A stretch of DNA of 64,000 bases from positions 1-64,000 of the forward strand of contig JANPBZ010000142.1 of assembly GCA_031430695.1 (NCBI GenBank). Reading direction: 5' to 3'. The translations under genes and the position numbers were made by a program. Under the pieces are notes generated by a model. The model worked only from the letters and a program-made list of their open reading frames with translations, was not told where the DNA came from and searched no databases. This DNA comes from JAENVT01 sp031430695 (GTDB lineage Bacteria; Actinomycetota; Acidimicrobiia; Acidimicrobiales; Ilumatobacteraceae). Positions 33,474 through 42,166 of this stretch are shown piece after piece (position 1 is the first letter of the stretch; every line of letters begins with the position of its first letter).

Positions 33474-33544
33474 CCGAGTGTTTCCCGCCCGCCGGACTGC
33501 ATCGGAGTGTCTGCGGCCCGCCCGGGGTGCACGGAAACACTCGG
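33474..33544. repeat. 71-bp palindromic intergenic repeat, copy 1
   Basis: Ends are a perfect 12-bp inverted repeat (CCGAGTGTTTCC / GGAAACACTCGG). The interior carries GAGTGTCTGC and GCCCGCCCGGGGTG, also found in a second 71-bp element at 44134-44204. Both lie between the stops of convergent genes, so they may act as bidirectional terminators or belong to a REP-like family. Confidence 0.75.
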
Positions 33545-33552
33545 ACGGCGGG

Positions 33553-34512
33553 CTAGAGGGCGGCGCCGCGGGCTCGGAGGTCGGTGCGGATGGCCTCGGC
33601 GATGTCGAGGGCGAGGATCTCGGCACCGGTTTCGTTGAGGTGGAAGCCGTCTTCAGCGCGCACATCTTTGAACTCGTTGTCGCGCGGGTCCTGCACGACC
33701 TCGGCGAATCCGCCGCTGAGCCCGGAGAACCGCTTCCACGTGTCGATGAACACGACCTTCGACCGCTTTGCTGCCTCGGCCATGACGACCTCGTTCTGCA
33801 CCTGCAATCGAGCGGTGACTTCGGGGTTGTCGTCGTTGGGGATGCCGACCCAGATCAGCGTGCGGTTGTCGCCGCCGAGGTAATCCATGGCCGCGCCGAC
33901 GCGCCTGCCGTACTCGGCACGCCAATCGGTGTCATCGGCTTCTCCACCTGGCGTGTGCTCGACAGCCCACGTCTTGTCGAGATTGCGCAGCCCTTGAGCA
34001 TCATTGCCGCCGAACGTCACCACGACCAGGTCGGGATTCACTGCCGGAATCCGTTGAGCGAAATGTGCCGGCCAATCGAAGAAGTCTGGCCGACTGAGGC
34101 CCGATGACACCTTGTAGTCGAGGGTCGTCGTGACCATGCCGGTTTGCTTCAGCAACCGCTCCAGATACGGACCGAATGTGCCAGCGTCGCTGTCGCCGGC
34201 CACGTACAACTCGGCCGGATCCGCCGCCGAGGGCACTGTGCGCTCCTTTGGCTTCAACTCGGTCGTCGTCGTCGACGATGTCGACGTCGACGCCGGTGTC
34301 AGCGGAGTGACGCCGTCGCTGACGATCAGCGAGGTACTCGGCGCCGTCGGTGCAGCCTGCGTCGAGCGGCTGGGTCCGCCGAACACCGACGAAACAATCG
34401 TGTACACCAGGAACAGCACGGAAACCGCGGCGATCCCTGCCACGATCCGCCGCGCGGCGTAGACACGATCTGGCAGGCGCTGGCGCGGTGGTTGTACAGG
34501 GGCGAGGTACAT
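33553..34512 (-). CDS. SGNH/GDSL-family hydrolase with N-terminal membrane anchor
   Basis: A 319-residue protein. A membrane segment near 22-43 (RIVAGIAAVSVLFLVYTIV) and a Ser/Thr/Pro linker place the catalytic domain outside the cell. SGNH motifs: AGDSDAGTFG near residue 106 (Ser nucleophile in a GDS block), VVTFGGNDAQG near 164 (Gly, Asn) and DGFHLNETGAEIL near 290 (Asp/His). It resembles DUF459-type esterases/acyltransferases linked to cell-envelope polysaccharides. Confidence 0.85.
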   Translation of the reverse strand: MYLAPVQPPRQRLPDRVYAARRIVAGIAAVSVLFLVYTIVSSVFGGPSRSTQAAPTAPSTSLIVSDGVTPLTPASTSTSSTTTTELKPKERTVPSAADPAELYVAGDSDAGTFGPYLERLLKQTGMVTTTLDYKVSSGLSRPDFFDWPAHFAQRIPAVNPDLVVVTFGGNDAQGLRNLDKTWAVEHTPGGEADDTDWRAEYGRRVGAAMDYLGGDNRTLIWVGIPNDDNPEVTARLQVQNEVVMAEAAKRSKVVFIDTWKRFSGLSGGFAEVVQDPRDNEFKDVRAEDGFHLNETGAEILALDIAEAIRTDLRARGAAL

Positions 34513-34584
34513 CGTCTACCGCCGGTGATTCTATGGTGCGGCATCTCAGGATGGAGGCTCTCTCGACCGGGATAGCATGCCAAG

Positions 34585-34595
34585 TGGAAATTCCA
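34585..34595. promoter_or_regulatory. Palindrome upstream of the BMP lipoprotein gene
   Basis: Perfect 11-bp palindrome TGGAAATTCCA, 30 bases before the start codon and 8 bases after a possible TAGCAT -10 element (34573-34578). It could be an operator for the nucleoside transporter operon. Confidence 0.3.
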
Positions 34596-34625
34596 ATCCA
34601 CAACAACACTCCTAGGGGGAGAACA

Positions 34626-35765
34626 ATGCGCAATACCAAGCGATTCACATCGCTCGCAGCCGTTGCCATGCTGGGGCTTTTTGCCGCAGCCTGTGGCGAC
34701 GACGAGACGGAATCATCCGCAACCGACGCACCCGCCTCAGGTGACACCACTGCGGCTGCAACAACCACGGCTGCACCAGCGGCCGAGGGTCCGAAGGTCG
34801 GCCTGGTGTTCGACATCGGCGGTCGCGGCGACCAGTCGTTCAACGACTCAGCTGCGGCAGGTATCGAACGCGCTCAGAGCGAACTCGGCATCACTTTCAC
34901 CGAAGCGTCGCCCAACGACGACGGATCGAACCGTAAGGAGTTGCTCGACCTCGCAGCAGAATCGAGCGACATCGTCATCGCAGTTGGCTTCCTGTTCGAA
35001 GCCGATGCTGCTGCTGTTGGCAAGGCCAACCCCGACAAGACGTTCGGCGTCATTGACTCGGGCATGCTCGACTTCACTGCCGACCCCGTGGCGCCATACG
35101 GCGACAACATTGCCGGTCTGGTGTTCGCCGAAGAGCAGGGCTCGTTCCTGGTCGGTGCCGCCGCAGCATTGAAGAGCACGTCCGGACAGATCGGCTTCAT
35201 CGGTGGCGTCAAGGGCGTCGGCGGTTTGATCGAGAAGTTCGAGGCCGGCTTCATGGCTGGTGCAAAGGCCGTGAATCCCGACATCAAGATCGTGTCGCAG
35301 TACCTCACCGAAGCCCCTGATTTCGACGGCTTCAACGCTCCCGACCAAGCCCGCGACGTCGCGACAGCAATGTACGACGGTGGCGCCGACGTGATCTACC
35401 ACGCTGCTGGTGGATCCGGTGCCGGCCTGTTCGAGGCTGCCAAGGCAGCGAGTGATGCAAGTGGCACGAAGGTGTGGGCAATCGGCGTCGACAGCGACCA
35501 GTACAACACCGCCGACCCGGCGGTGAAGGACTTCATCCTCACCTCGATGATCAAGCGCGTCGACGTCGCCGTGTTCGAGATCATCAAGGCTCAGATGGAT
35601 GGCGCCGTCGTGGGTGGCCCGACCGTCTACGACCTCTCGGTCGACGGTGTGGGCTACTCGACAACCGGCGGGTTCGTCGACGACATCGCTGACAAGCTTG
35701 ACGCCTACAAGGCGCAGATCATCAGCGGCGAAATCGTCGTGCCAACCGATCCGGCCCTGGCCTGA
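34626..35765 (+). CDS. BMP-family nucleoside-binding lipoprotein (BmpA/PnrA-like)
   Basis: Substrate-binding lipoprotein of 379 residues for an ABC nucleoside importer. The signal MRNTKRFTSLAAVAMLGLFAAACGDD has lipobox FAAAC. A Thr/Ala linker follows, then the BMP domain: VGLVFDIGGRGDQSFNDSAAAGIERA, the canonical start including the Asp/Ser/Phe ligands, GFIGGVKGVGGLIEKFEAGFMAGAKAVNPD and IYHAAGGSGAGLFEAA. GGGGGAGAAC precedes the ATG. The transporter ATPase and permeases follow after a hairpin. Confidence 0.93.
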   Translation: MRNTKRFTSLAAVAMLGLFAAACGDDETESSATDAPASGDTTAAATTTAAPAAEGPKVGLVFDIGGRGDQSFNDSAAAGIERAQSELGITFTEASPNDDGSNRKELLDLAAESSDIVIAVGFLFEADAAAVGKANPDKTFGVIDSGMLDFTADPVAPYGDNIAGLVFAEEQGSFLVGAAAALKSTSGQIGFIGGVKGVGGLIEKFEAGFMAGAKAVNPDIKIVSQYLTEAPDFDGFNAPDQARDVATAMYDGGADVIYHAAGGSGAGLFEAAKAASDASGTKVWAIGVDSDQYNTADPAVKDFILTSMIKRVDVAVFEIIKAQMDGAVVGGPTVYDLSVDGVGYSTTGGFVDDIADKLDAYKAQIISGEIVVPTDPALA

Positions 35766-35805
35766 TCAGATCTGTTGATCCGCTTCATCTGAAGTAACGC
35801 AGGCG

Positions 35806-35835
35806 AGCGGGACCGGGCTAAAGTCCGGTCCCGCT
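35806..35835 (+). terminator. Strong hairpin between binding-protein and ATPase genes
   Basis: Perfect 11-bp stem AGCGGGACCGG / CCGGTCCCGCT with loop GCTAAAGT, followed by TCTGCGTTTT. It lies 40 bases after the binding-protein stop. It should stop part of the transcripts or protect the upstream mRNA, so the binding protein is made in excess of the transporter. Confidence 0.7.
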
Positions 35836-35854
35836 TCTGCGTTTTGGTGGGCCC

Positions 35855-37378
35855 TTGGCACGAGCAATCGAATTGGTCGGCATCACGAAACGCTTCCCCG
35901 GCGTTGTGGCCAACGACAACGTCGACCTCGCCGTCGAAGAAGGCGAGATTCATGCCATCTGCGGCGAGAACGGCGCCGGCAAGTCGACATTGATGAAGAT
36001 CCTGTACGGCATGCAGGCTGCCGACGAGGGCGTGATGAAAGTCTTCGGCAACGAAGTGCATTTCACCAAGCCGACTGATGCGATCAACCTCGGCATCGGC
36101 ATGGTGCACCAGCACTTCATGCTTGCCGAGCAACTCACGGTGCTGGAGAGCGTCATCCTCGGCAGCGAGCCGACGCTGTCCGGTGGTCGCATCGACTTCG
36201 CGAAGGCAAAGGCCCACGTGCGCGAGGTCAGCCAGGCGTACGGCCTCGACGTCAACCCCGACGAACTGATCGAGACACTCGAGGTCGGTGAGCGTCAGCG
36301 GGTGGAGATCATCAAGGTGCTCTATCGCGGCGCGAAGGTCCTGATCCTCGATGAGCCAACGGCCGTGCTCGTGCCGCAAGAGGTCGAGGCCTTGTTCCGA
36401 AACATCCGCGAGCTGAAAGCCAGCGGATCGACGATCTTGTTCATCGACCACAAGCTCGACGAGGTGTTGGCCATCGCCGACACCATCACGGTGCTGCGCC
36501 AGGGACGCTCAGTGGCGACGGTGAAACCGGCCGACGTCACTGCACACGACCTGGCCGAGTTGATGGTCGGCTCCGAGTTACCGACGCCAGCAACCACCGA
36601 GTCCACAGTCACAGACGTCGTGATTCTGGAGGTCTCCAGCATGGTCGTCAACGAGGGGGACCGCCCGGTGGTCAGCGACGTCAGCATCACCGTGCACCGC
36701 GGCGAGGTTGTCGGTGTCGCCGGGGTGGAGGGCAACGGACAAGCGGAGTTGGTCGATGCAATCGTCGGAACGCGCCAGATCGCTTCCGGTTCGATCTTCA
36801 TGCTTGGCGAAGACATCACCCACAATTCCGTACGCCACCGGCGCGAGAACGGCCTCGGCTACATCCCACAGGACCGCCAGCGCGAAGGTCTGCTGCTTTC
36901 GGCGCCACTGTGGGAGAACGCCGCGCTCGGCCATCAGACGCAGGCGCCGTTCTCCAAAGGGTTCTGGATGGATCGCGAAGGCATGCGCAATGCGACCGAA
37001 CACATCCGTGAGGCGTTCGACGTCCGCACGCCCAACATCGACGTGGCCTCCCACGCGCTGTCGGGCGGCAACCAGCAGAAGCTGATCGTTGGACGGGAGA
37101 TGGCTGCCAATCCGACGATGTTGATCGCCTCGCACCCGACCCGCGGTATCGACGTCGGGGCACAGGCAGCAGTGTGGGATCAGCTTCGGGCAGCCCGCGC
37201 TGCCGGCCTGGCGACGCTGTTGATCAGCGCCGACCTCGACGAGTTGATCGGCTTGTCCGACACCATCGTCGTCATGCTCCGCGGCCGGCTCGTCGCCACC
37301 CTCGACCCAGCCACTGTCACACCGCGCGACCTCGGTGCGTACATGACGGGTGCTGCATTGCAATCGGGTGCAGCGTGA
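35855..37378 (+). CDS. Nucleoside ABC transporter ATPase (two nucleotide-binding domains)
   Basis: A 507-residue tandem ATPase. Domain 1 has Walker A GENGAGKST near residue 40, and signature region VGERQRVEIIKVLYRGAKVLILDEPTAVL, where the usual LSVG is replaced by LEVG. Domain 2 has GVEGNGQAEL in place of a canonical Walker A, LSGGNQQKLIVGREM, and ASHPTRGIDVGAQ instead of a classic Walker B Asp-Glu. Such asymmetry is standard in the YufO/RbsA-like group. The TTG start precedes ARAIELVGITKRFPG. It overlaps the first permease by GTGA. Confidence 0.92.
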   Translation: MARAIELVGITKRFPGVVANDNVDLAVEEGEIHAICGENGAGKSTLMKILYGMQAADEGVMKVFGNEVHFTKPTDAINLGIGMVHQHFMLAEQLTVLESVILGSEPTLSGGRIDFAKAKAHVREVSQAYGLDVNPDELIETLEVGERQRVEIIKVLYRGAKVLILDEPTAVLVPQEVEALFRNIRELKASGSTILFIDHKLDEVLAIADTITVLRQGRSVATVKPADVTAHDLAELMVGSELPTPATTESTVTDVVILEVSSMVVNEGDRPVVSDVSITVHRGEVVGVAGVEGNGQAELVDAIVGTRQIASGSIFMLGEDITHNSVRHRRENGLGYIPQDRQREGLLLSAPLWENAALGHQTQAPFSKGFWMDREGMRNATEHIREAFDVRTPNIDVASHALSGGNQQKLIVGREMAANPTMLIASHPTRGIDVGAQAAVWDQLRAARAAGLATLLISADLDELIGLSDTIVVMLRGRLVATLDPATVTPRDLGAYMTGAALQSGAA

Positions 37379-38493
37379 GATCCATACTCCGCCGCCTCAG
37401 CCTCGGTGCAGCCGCGCCGATCATGGCACTGGTCTTCGCCATTGCCGCCTCGTCGATCGTGTTGCTCATCGCCGGCAGCAATCCGCTGCGGGCGTATGGC
37501 GACATGATCAACCACGCAAGCAAACTCGAGACGATGGTCGACATTCTCAACAGGGCGACACCGCTGTTCATCTCTGGCATCGCCGCCGCGATCGGCTTCC
37601 GCATGAACCTTTTCAACATCGGTGTCGAGGGCCAGTATCTGCTCGCCGCGCTCGTGGCCGCCCATGTGGGCGGCCTCATCGATCTGCCGGCGCCACTACA
37701 CGTCGCAGTGATCTTGCTCGTGGGCATGACCGTCGGCGCGACGTACAGCGGCGTCGCCGGCGTGCTGAAGGTCAGCCGCGGCATCAGCGAGGTGATCTCG
37801 ACGATCATGCTCAACGCCGTCGCCACGTCTGGCCTCATCGTCGCCGGGCTGAAGCTCTGGCAGGCCGGCGGAGCCGTTGGTGGCAATGTCACTCGAGTGG
37901 GCACCGAAGAGATACCCAAGTCCGGGCGCATTCCCAGCCTCAACAGCATCGTCGAGATCTTCACCCGAGACATCGGGCGCGACCGCAAACTCACCGGCGT
38001 GCTGATCGTCGCGATCGCCGTCGGCATCGGCTACCACGTCCTGTTGAATCGTTCACGCTTCGGTTACGACCTGCGCGCCAGCGGCGCCAACCCGTTCGCC
38101 GCTCAAGCGGGCGGGGTATCGCCGAAGCGCATGGTGGTGCTGGCGATGGTGCTGTCGGGAGCCGTGGCTGGACTGGTGGGGATGACGGAGATCATGCAAG
38201 GCGGCCTCTTCCCGGCCAACCCCATCCAAGGCCTTGGTTTCGCCGGCATCGCCGTGGCGCTGCTCGGCCGCAACAGCGCGTTCGGAGCAGCGGTGGCCGC
38301 CTTGATCTTCGCCTTCCTCGACATATCCAGCGGCATCCTGCAGAACACCGGGTCGGCCTCGCGAGAGATCGTGCAGATCATGCAGGGCCTCATCATCTTG
38401 GCAGCGGTTGTCGCCTATCAGGTCACACAACGCGTACGTGACCGAGAAGAAGCGAAAGCGGCTTCTGCTGCGCTGATCGGGGCGCCCGCATGA
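37375..38493 (+). CDS. Nucleoside ABC transporter permease 1 (YufP-like)
   Basis: Membrane permease of 372 residues, with about eight to nine helices. Characteristic family segments: GFRMNLFNIGVEGQYLLAALVAA near 80, SRGISEVISTIMLNAVA near 135, and RASGANPFAAQAGGVSPKRMVVLAMVLSGA near 235 (EAA-like ATPase contact). GTG start overlaps the ATPase stop, and the end overlaps the second permease ATG by four bases. Confidence 0.92.
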   Translation: MRSILRRLSLGAAAPIMALVFAIAASSIVLLIAGSNPLRAYGDMINHASKLETMVDILNRATPLFISGIAAAIGFRMNLFNIGVEGQYLLAALVAAHVGGLIDLPAPLHVAVILLVGMTVGATYSGVAGVLKVSRGISEVISTIMLNAVATSGLIVAGLKLWQAGGAVGGNVTRVGTEEIPKSGRIPSLNSIVEIFTRDIGRDRKLTGVLIVAIAVGIGYHVLLNRSRFGYDLRASGANPFAAQAGGVSPKRMVVLAMVLSGAVAGLVGMTEIMQGGLFPANPIQGLGFAGIAVALLGRNSAFGAAVAALIFAFLDISSGILQNTGSASREIVQIMQGLIILAAVVAYQVTQRVRDREEAKAASAALIGAPA

Positions 38494-39764
38494 ACGTTGT
38501 GACCTATCTGAAGAACATGCCGGCGTGGGCGCGTTGGGCGCTCTACGCGTTCGTTGGCGTCGTGGTGCTCAACATCGTGCAGGGGTTCGACGACACCAGC
38601 CTGCTCACCGCCGAGGGATCGTCGCGCGCCATGCTCCGCTGGGGTATCCCGATTCTGCTGGCCGGACTGGGCGGATTGTTCGCCGAGCGTGCCGGTGTCG
38701 TCAACATCGGCCTCGAAGGCATGATGGTGCTGGGCACGTGGTTCGGCGCATGGGGCGCGCTGCAATTCGGGGCTTGGTGGGGCCTGTTCTTCGGTGCGCT
38801 CGGCGGTGCAATGGGTGGGCTGCTGCATGCGGTCGCCACCGTGCAGTTCGGGGTCGATCACGTGATCTCCGGTGTGGCCATCAACATTCTCGGCCCGGGC
38901 ATTGCTCGCTTCCTGTCGTCGGAGATCTTCAACGTCAAGTTCAAGGATCAGGGAGGTTCGATCACCCAGTCGCCGAGGGTTCCGACGGTGGGGAGATTCA
39001 CGTTCCCCTTTCTTGCGGGCGGCGACCTGTTCGGATGGAAGACACCCGACCTGTTGGGATGGTTCGACAAGAAGGACTGGTTCTTCGTCTCCGACATCAC
39101 CGGCATCGCCCGCGGTCTGACCAGCAACATGTCGTGGGTCACGGTCTTCACCCTGGCCCTGTTGCCGTTCACCGCCTGGCTGTTGTGGCGTACCAAGTTC
39201 GGCCTGCGCCTGCGCATCAGCGGCGAGCGCCCCGAGGCGGGCGAGGCGCAGGGTGTCAACATCTACTTCTACAAATACGTCGGGGTCGTCGTCAGTGGTG
39301 CCCTTGCCGGGCTGGCTGGGGCATTCATCGCCAGCCAGGAGTTGTCGGGTATCTACAAAGAGGGCCAGACCACCGGCCGCGGCTTCATCGGACTCGCTGC
39401 ACTGATCTTCGGCAACTGGCGGCCGATGGGTATCTTCGGTGGCGCGATGCTGTTCGGCTATCCGTTCGCCCTCAAGTTGCAGGATCTCGAGGGCAAGGCG
39501 TCGCACTCGCTGCTACTGGTCACAGCTATCGCGATGTTCGCGGTGATGGTGTGGGCGATCCTGCGCAAGAACCGCGGCGACTCACTCCTCGCTGCGGTGT
39601 TCGGCGGACTGGCGCTGCTCTGGTACTTGACCGCCGAGACGCCCCCGGACTGGTGGGCAGCCATCTTGCCGTATGTGATCGTGCTGGTCGTGTTGATCTT
39701 CTTCACGAAACGTTTGCGTCCGCCTGCGGCCGACGGTCAGATCTACCGCAAGGGCGAAGCCTGA
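38490..39764 (+). CDS. Nucleoside ABC transporter permease 2 (YufQ-like)
   Basis: Membrane permease of 424 residues. LGGLFAERAGVVNIGLEGMMVLGTWFGAW near 60 and ISGVAINILGPGIARFLSSEIF are typical of the BMP-type permease partner, as is LRISGERPEAGEAQGVNIYFYKYVGVVVSGALAG. It is longer than the usual 300-320 because of an insertion near 150-190 and two or three extra helices at the C-terminus. The last 22 bases overlap the convergent deacetylase-like gene. Confidence 0.9.
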   Translation: MNVVTYLKNMPAWARWALYAFVGVVVLNIVQGFDDTSLLTAEGSSRAMLRWGIPILLAGLGGLFAERAGVVNIGLEGMMVLGTWFGAWGALQFGAWWGLFFGALGGAMGGLLHAVATVQFGVDHVISGVAINILGPGIARFLSSEIFNVKFKDQGGSITQSPRVPTVGRFTFPFLAGGDLFGWKTPDLLGWFDKKDWFFVSDITGIARGLTSNMSWVTVFTLALLPFTAWLLWRTKFGLRLRISGERPEAGEAQGVNIYFYKYVGVVVSGALAGLAGAFIASQELSGIYKEGQTTGRGFIGLAALIFGNWRPMGIFGGAMLFGYPFALKLQDLEGKASHSLLLVTAIAMFAVMVWAILRKNRGDSLLAAVFGGLALLWYLTAETPPDWWAAILPYVIVLVVLIFFTKRLRPPAADGQIYRKGEA

Positions 39765-40822
39765 CCGCTGCACACCCCGTCGAGCACTGCGCGGACATCG
39801 GCACCGACTCGGTGCAGTTGATAGCCGCCTTCTTGCACGAGCAGCAACGGCCGATCGATTGACGCGATCGCCCTGCCGACCTCGGCGAAGTCAGGGGTAG
39901 AAAGGCAGAGTCCGGCGGTCGGATCGCCCTCGGCCGGGTCCACACCAAGTGACACGACGACGTAGTCGGGGTCAAAAGCGGAGATGGCATCGATGCCGGT
40001 CTTCAGCTCGGTCTGGAATCGGTCTCCCGTGGTCCCGAGCGGCAGGGGCACGTTGAGGTTCGCTCCCGCGCCTGGACCGTCGCCTCGCTCGTGAGCGCGA
40101 CCGACGAACCACGGATAGTTCTGATCCGGATCCATGTGGATGCTGACGAACTGCACATCGCCGCGTTGGTAGAAGATCTGCTGCGTGCCGTTGCCGTGGT
40201 GGGCGTCGACATCGAGCACCGTCACCCGAGACACACCGCTGTCGATCAACGCCTGCGCAGCGATCGCCGCGTTGTTCAACAGGCAGAACCCCCCGAACGC
40301 CGAACGCGTCGCGTGATGCCCCGGCGGGCGGCACAGCGAATACACGATCCGCTCGCCGTCCAACACGCGATCGACACCCGACAGGGCGATATCAACCGAC
40401 GCCAGGGCTGCGGGCCACGAGCCTTCGCTGAGCGGCGAGGAGGTGTCAAAACAGAACCAACCGAGACGGCCATACGCGTTCGTCGCCGGGGCACGCCCGA
40501 CCAGCATGGCCTCGACAAGGCCGGGATGGATGAACATCTCCGCGATCACAGCCTGTGCATCGGGCAGGATGGTCATGTAGTCCTTCCACGCCGTCGACAA
40601 GAAGTCGACGAGCTCTGGGTTGTGGACCCGCAAGATGGGCTCCATGCCGTGCGAGGTCGGTTCGACAGTCGCGAATGATCCACCGTCGAGTGCCTCGACG
40701 ATGCGGTCGACACGCTCGGGTACCTCGAATCGGCCGACCATCGTTCCCGAGTAGACGTCGTATTCCGGATCGTGCGACCGGTGGTCACCGTTGGTGATGA
40801 CAGAGACTGGCTGGCTGGACAT
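39743..40822 (-). CDS. Histone deacetylase/acetylpolyamine amidohydrolase family protein
   Basis: Zinc amidohydrolase of 359 residues. The HDAC core is visible: SLCRPPGHHATRSAFGGFCLLNNAAIAA (the His pair and Gly-Phe-Cys segment near 165) and VTVLDVDAHHGNGTQQIFY (Asp/His zinc ligands near 200), with the third ligand region GVDPAEGDPTAG. Bacterial members remove acetyl groups from polyamines or other small amines. It converges on and overlaps permease 2. Confidence 0.9.
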   Translation of the reverse strand: MSSQPVSVITNGDHRSHDPEYDVYSGTMVGRFEVPERVDRIVEALDGGSFATVEPTSHGMEPILRVHNPELVDFLSTAWKDYMTILPDAQAVIAEMFIHPGLVEAMLVGRAPATNAYGRLGWFCFDTSSPLSEGSWPAALASVDIALSGVDRVLDGERIVYSLCRPPGHHATRSAFGGFCLLNNAAIAAQALIDSGVSRVTVLDVDAHHGNGTQQIFYQRGDVQFVSIHMDPDQNYPWFVGRAHERGDGPGAGANLNVPLPLGTTGDRFQTELKTGIDAISAFDPDYVVVSLGVDPAEGDPTAGLCLSTPDFAEVGRAIASIDRPLLLVQEGGYQLHRVGADVRAVLDGVCSGQASPLR

Positions 40823-40844
40823 GGAGCTGACTGTAGATCGTCGC

Positions 40845-41246
40845 CTACACGTCTTTCGATGGGTTCGGGATGGATGGTCTTGGGATGCGTGCGACGGCTT
40901 GGACCTCGATGCCGCCGCGCGGTCGCTGTGTGAGCGTGACCGTGACCCATTGAGGCTGAGCGGTGGTCATCACCTCGCCGGCAATCTCGGCGGCGAGGGC
41001 CTCGGCAAAGACTGGCCGATCGCGGAAACTCCAGAGGTACAGCTTGAGGCTCTTCGATTCGATGCACCACTGATCGGGCGCGTATTCGATGACGACGTGG
41101 GCCAGGTCGGGCTGCTGTGTGACCGGGCACATCGATGCCACCTCGTCAGTGGTGAATCGCACTGTGGTGACGTTCGCAGGTGCCGGGAACACTTCAACGT
41201 GCTCGATGGGGTGGCGAACTGTGTGACCCAAGACAGTCAATTCCAT
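40845..41246 (-). CDS. queF: NADPH-dependent 7-cyano-7-deazaguanine reductase (QueF, short type)
   Basis: A 133-residue tunnelling-fold enzyme that reduces preQ0 to preQ1 in queuosine biosynthesis. Catalytic Cys40 is in SMCPVTQQPDLAH, with Asp47, and the substrate-binding Glu63 is in CIESKSLKLYLWSFR. Length matches the unimodular type. No queCDE or tgt gene is in the window, so its pathway partners must lie elsewhere. It follows the deacetylase-like gene on the same strand by 22 bases. Confidence 0.9.
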   Translation of the reverse strand: MELTVLGHTVRHPIEHVEVFPAPANVTTVRFTTDEVASMCPVTQQPDLAHVVIEYAPDQWCIESKSLKLYLWSFRDRPVFAEALAAEIAGEVMTTAQPQWVTVTLTQRPRGGIEVQAVARIPRPSIPNPSKDV

Positions 41247-41293
41247 ATCCCAGAGGGTAGGCGTGTCTTGGCCCGCAGCCTACGCTGCTGGGC

Positions 41294-42166
41294 ATGGGAT
41301 CGTTGTTGGACGACCGTCAGATCGAGCAGTATCACCGTGACGGGTTCTTGGTGATCGAGGGTTTCGTCGACAGGAACGCCTGCGATGACTTGAAGGCGGC
41401 GGCAAACCAGATCGTGGCCGACTTCCAGCCCAGTGCCGAGCGCACGATCTTCACGACCACGGAACAGGAACGCGTCAGCAACGGCGAGTTCCTGGCATCG
41501 GGTTCCGGCGTGTGGTGCTTCTTCGAGGAGGAGGCGTTCGATGACGATGGCCAACTTCGCGCCTCGAAGGAGCTGAGCATCAACAAGATCGGCCATGCCA
41601 TGCACGATCTCGACCCGACGTTCGAAAAGTTCTCCTACCGGCCCGAGCTCGCACGCGTCGCCGCCGACATCGGCCTCGCCGACGCGCTGGCGCTGCAGAG
41701 CATGTACATCTTCAAGCAGCCCTTGATCGGCGGCGAGGTTGTGTGCCATCAGGACAGCACGTTCCTGTACACCGACCCGATGACGGTCACGGGATTCTGG
41801 TTCGCGATCGAGGGCGCGACGATCCACAACGGCTGCCTATGGACCAAACCCGGTGGTCATCACACCAGCCTGCGCAAGCTGTTCAAGCGAGCAGGTCACA
41901 GCGATTCCGACGGCACCATCTTCGAGGAACTCGACCCAGCACCGTTGCCCTTGCCGTCCGAGCTCGTGCCGATCGAGGCGCCCGCCGGCACCTTGGTGAT
42001 CCTGCACGGTTTGCTTCCGCATTGGAGCGATATCAATCGATCGGCGACCAGCCGTCATGCCTATTCGCTGCATTGCATATCCGCGGCTGCCGAGTATCCC
42101 GAGTGGAACTGGCTGCGCCGCTCGCCTGACATGCCGTTGCGCTCGCTCGCCGGGGTTGCCGCATGA
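41294..42166 (+). CDS. Phytanoyl-CoA dioxygenase (PhyH) family protein
   Basis: Fe(II)/2-oxoglutarate-dependent oxygenase of 290 residues. QYHRDGFLVIEGFVDRNA at the start is typical PhyH. Iron ligands are His and Asp in VCHQDSTFLY near residue 151 and distal His in GLLPHWSDINRS near 242; the Arg that binds 2-oxoglutarate follows (SRHAYSLH). Substrate unknown. Its stop overlaps the ATG of adenosine deaminase. Confidence 0.9.
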   Translation: MGSLLDDRQIEQYHRDGFLVIEGFVDRNACDDLKAAANQIVADFQPSAERTIFTTTEQERVSNGEFLASGSGVWCFFEEEAFDDDGQLRASKELSINKIGHAMHDLDPTFEKFSYRPELARVAADIGLADALALQSMYIFKQPLIGGEVVCHQDSTFLYTDPMTVTGFWFAIEGATIHNGCLWTKPGGHHTSLRKLFKRAGHSDSDGTIFEELDPAPLPLPSELVPIEAPAGTLVILHGLLPHWSDINRSATSRHAYSLHCISAAAEYPEWNWLRRSPDMPLRSLAGVAA

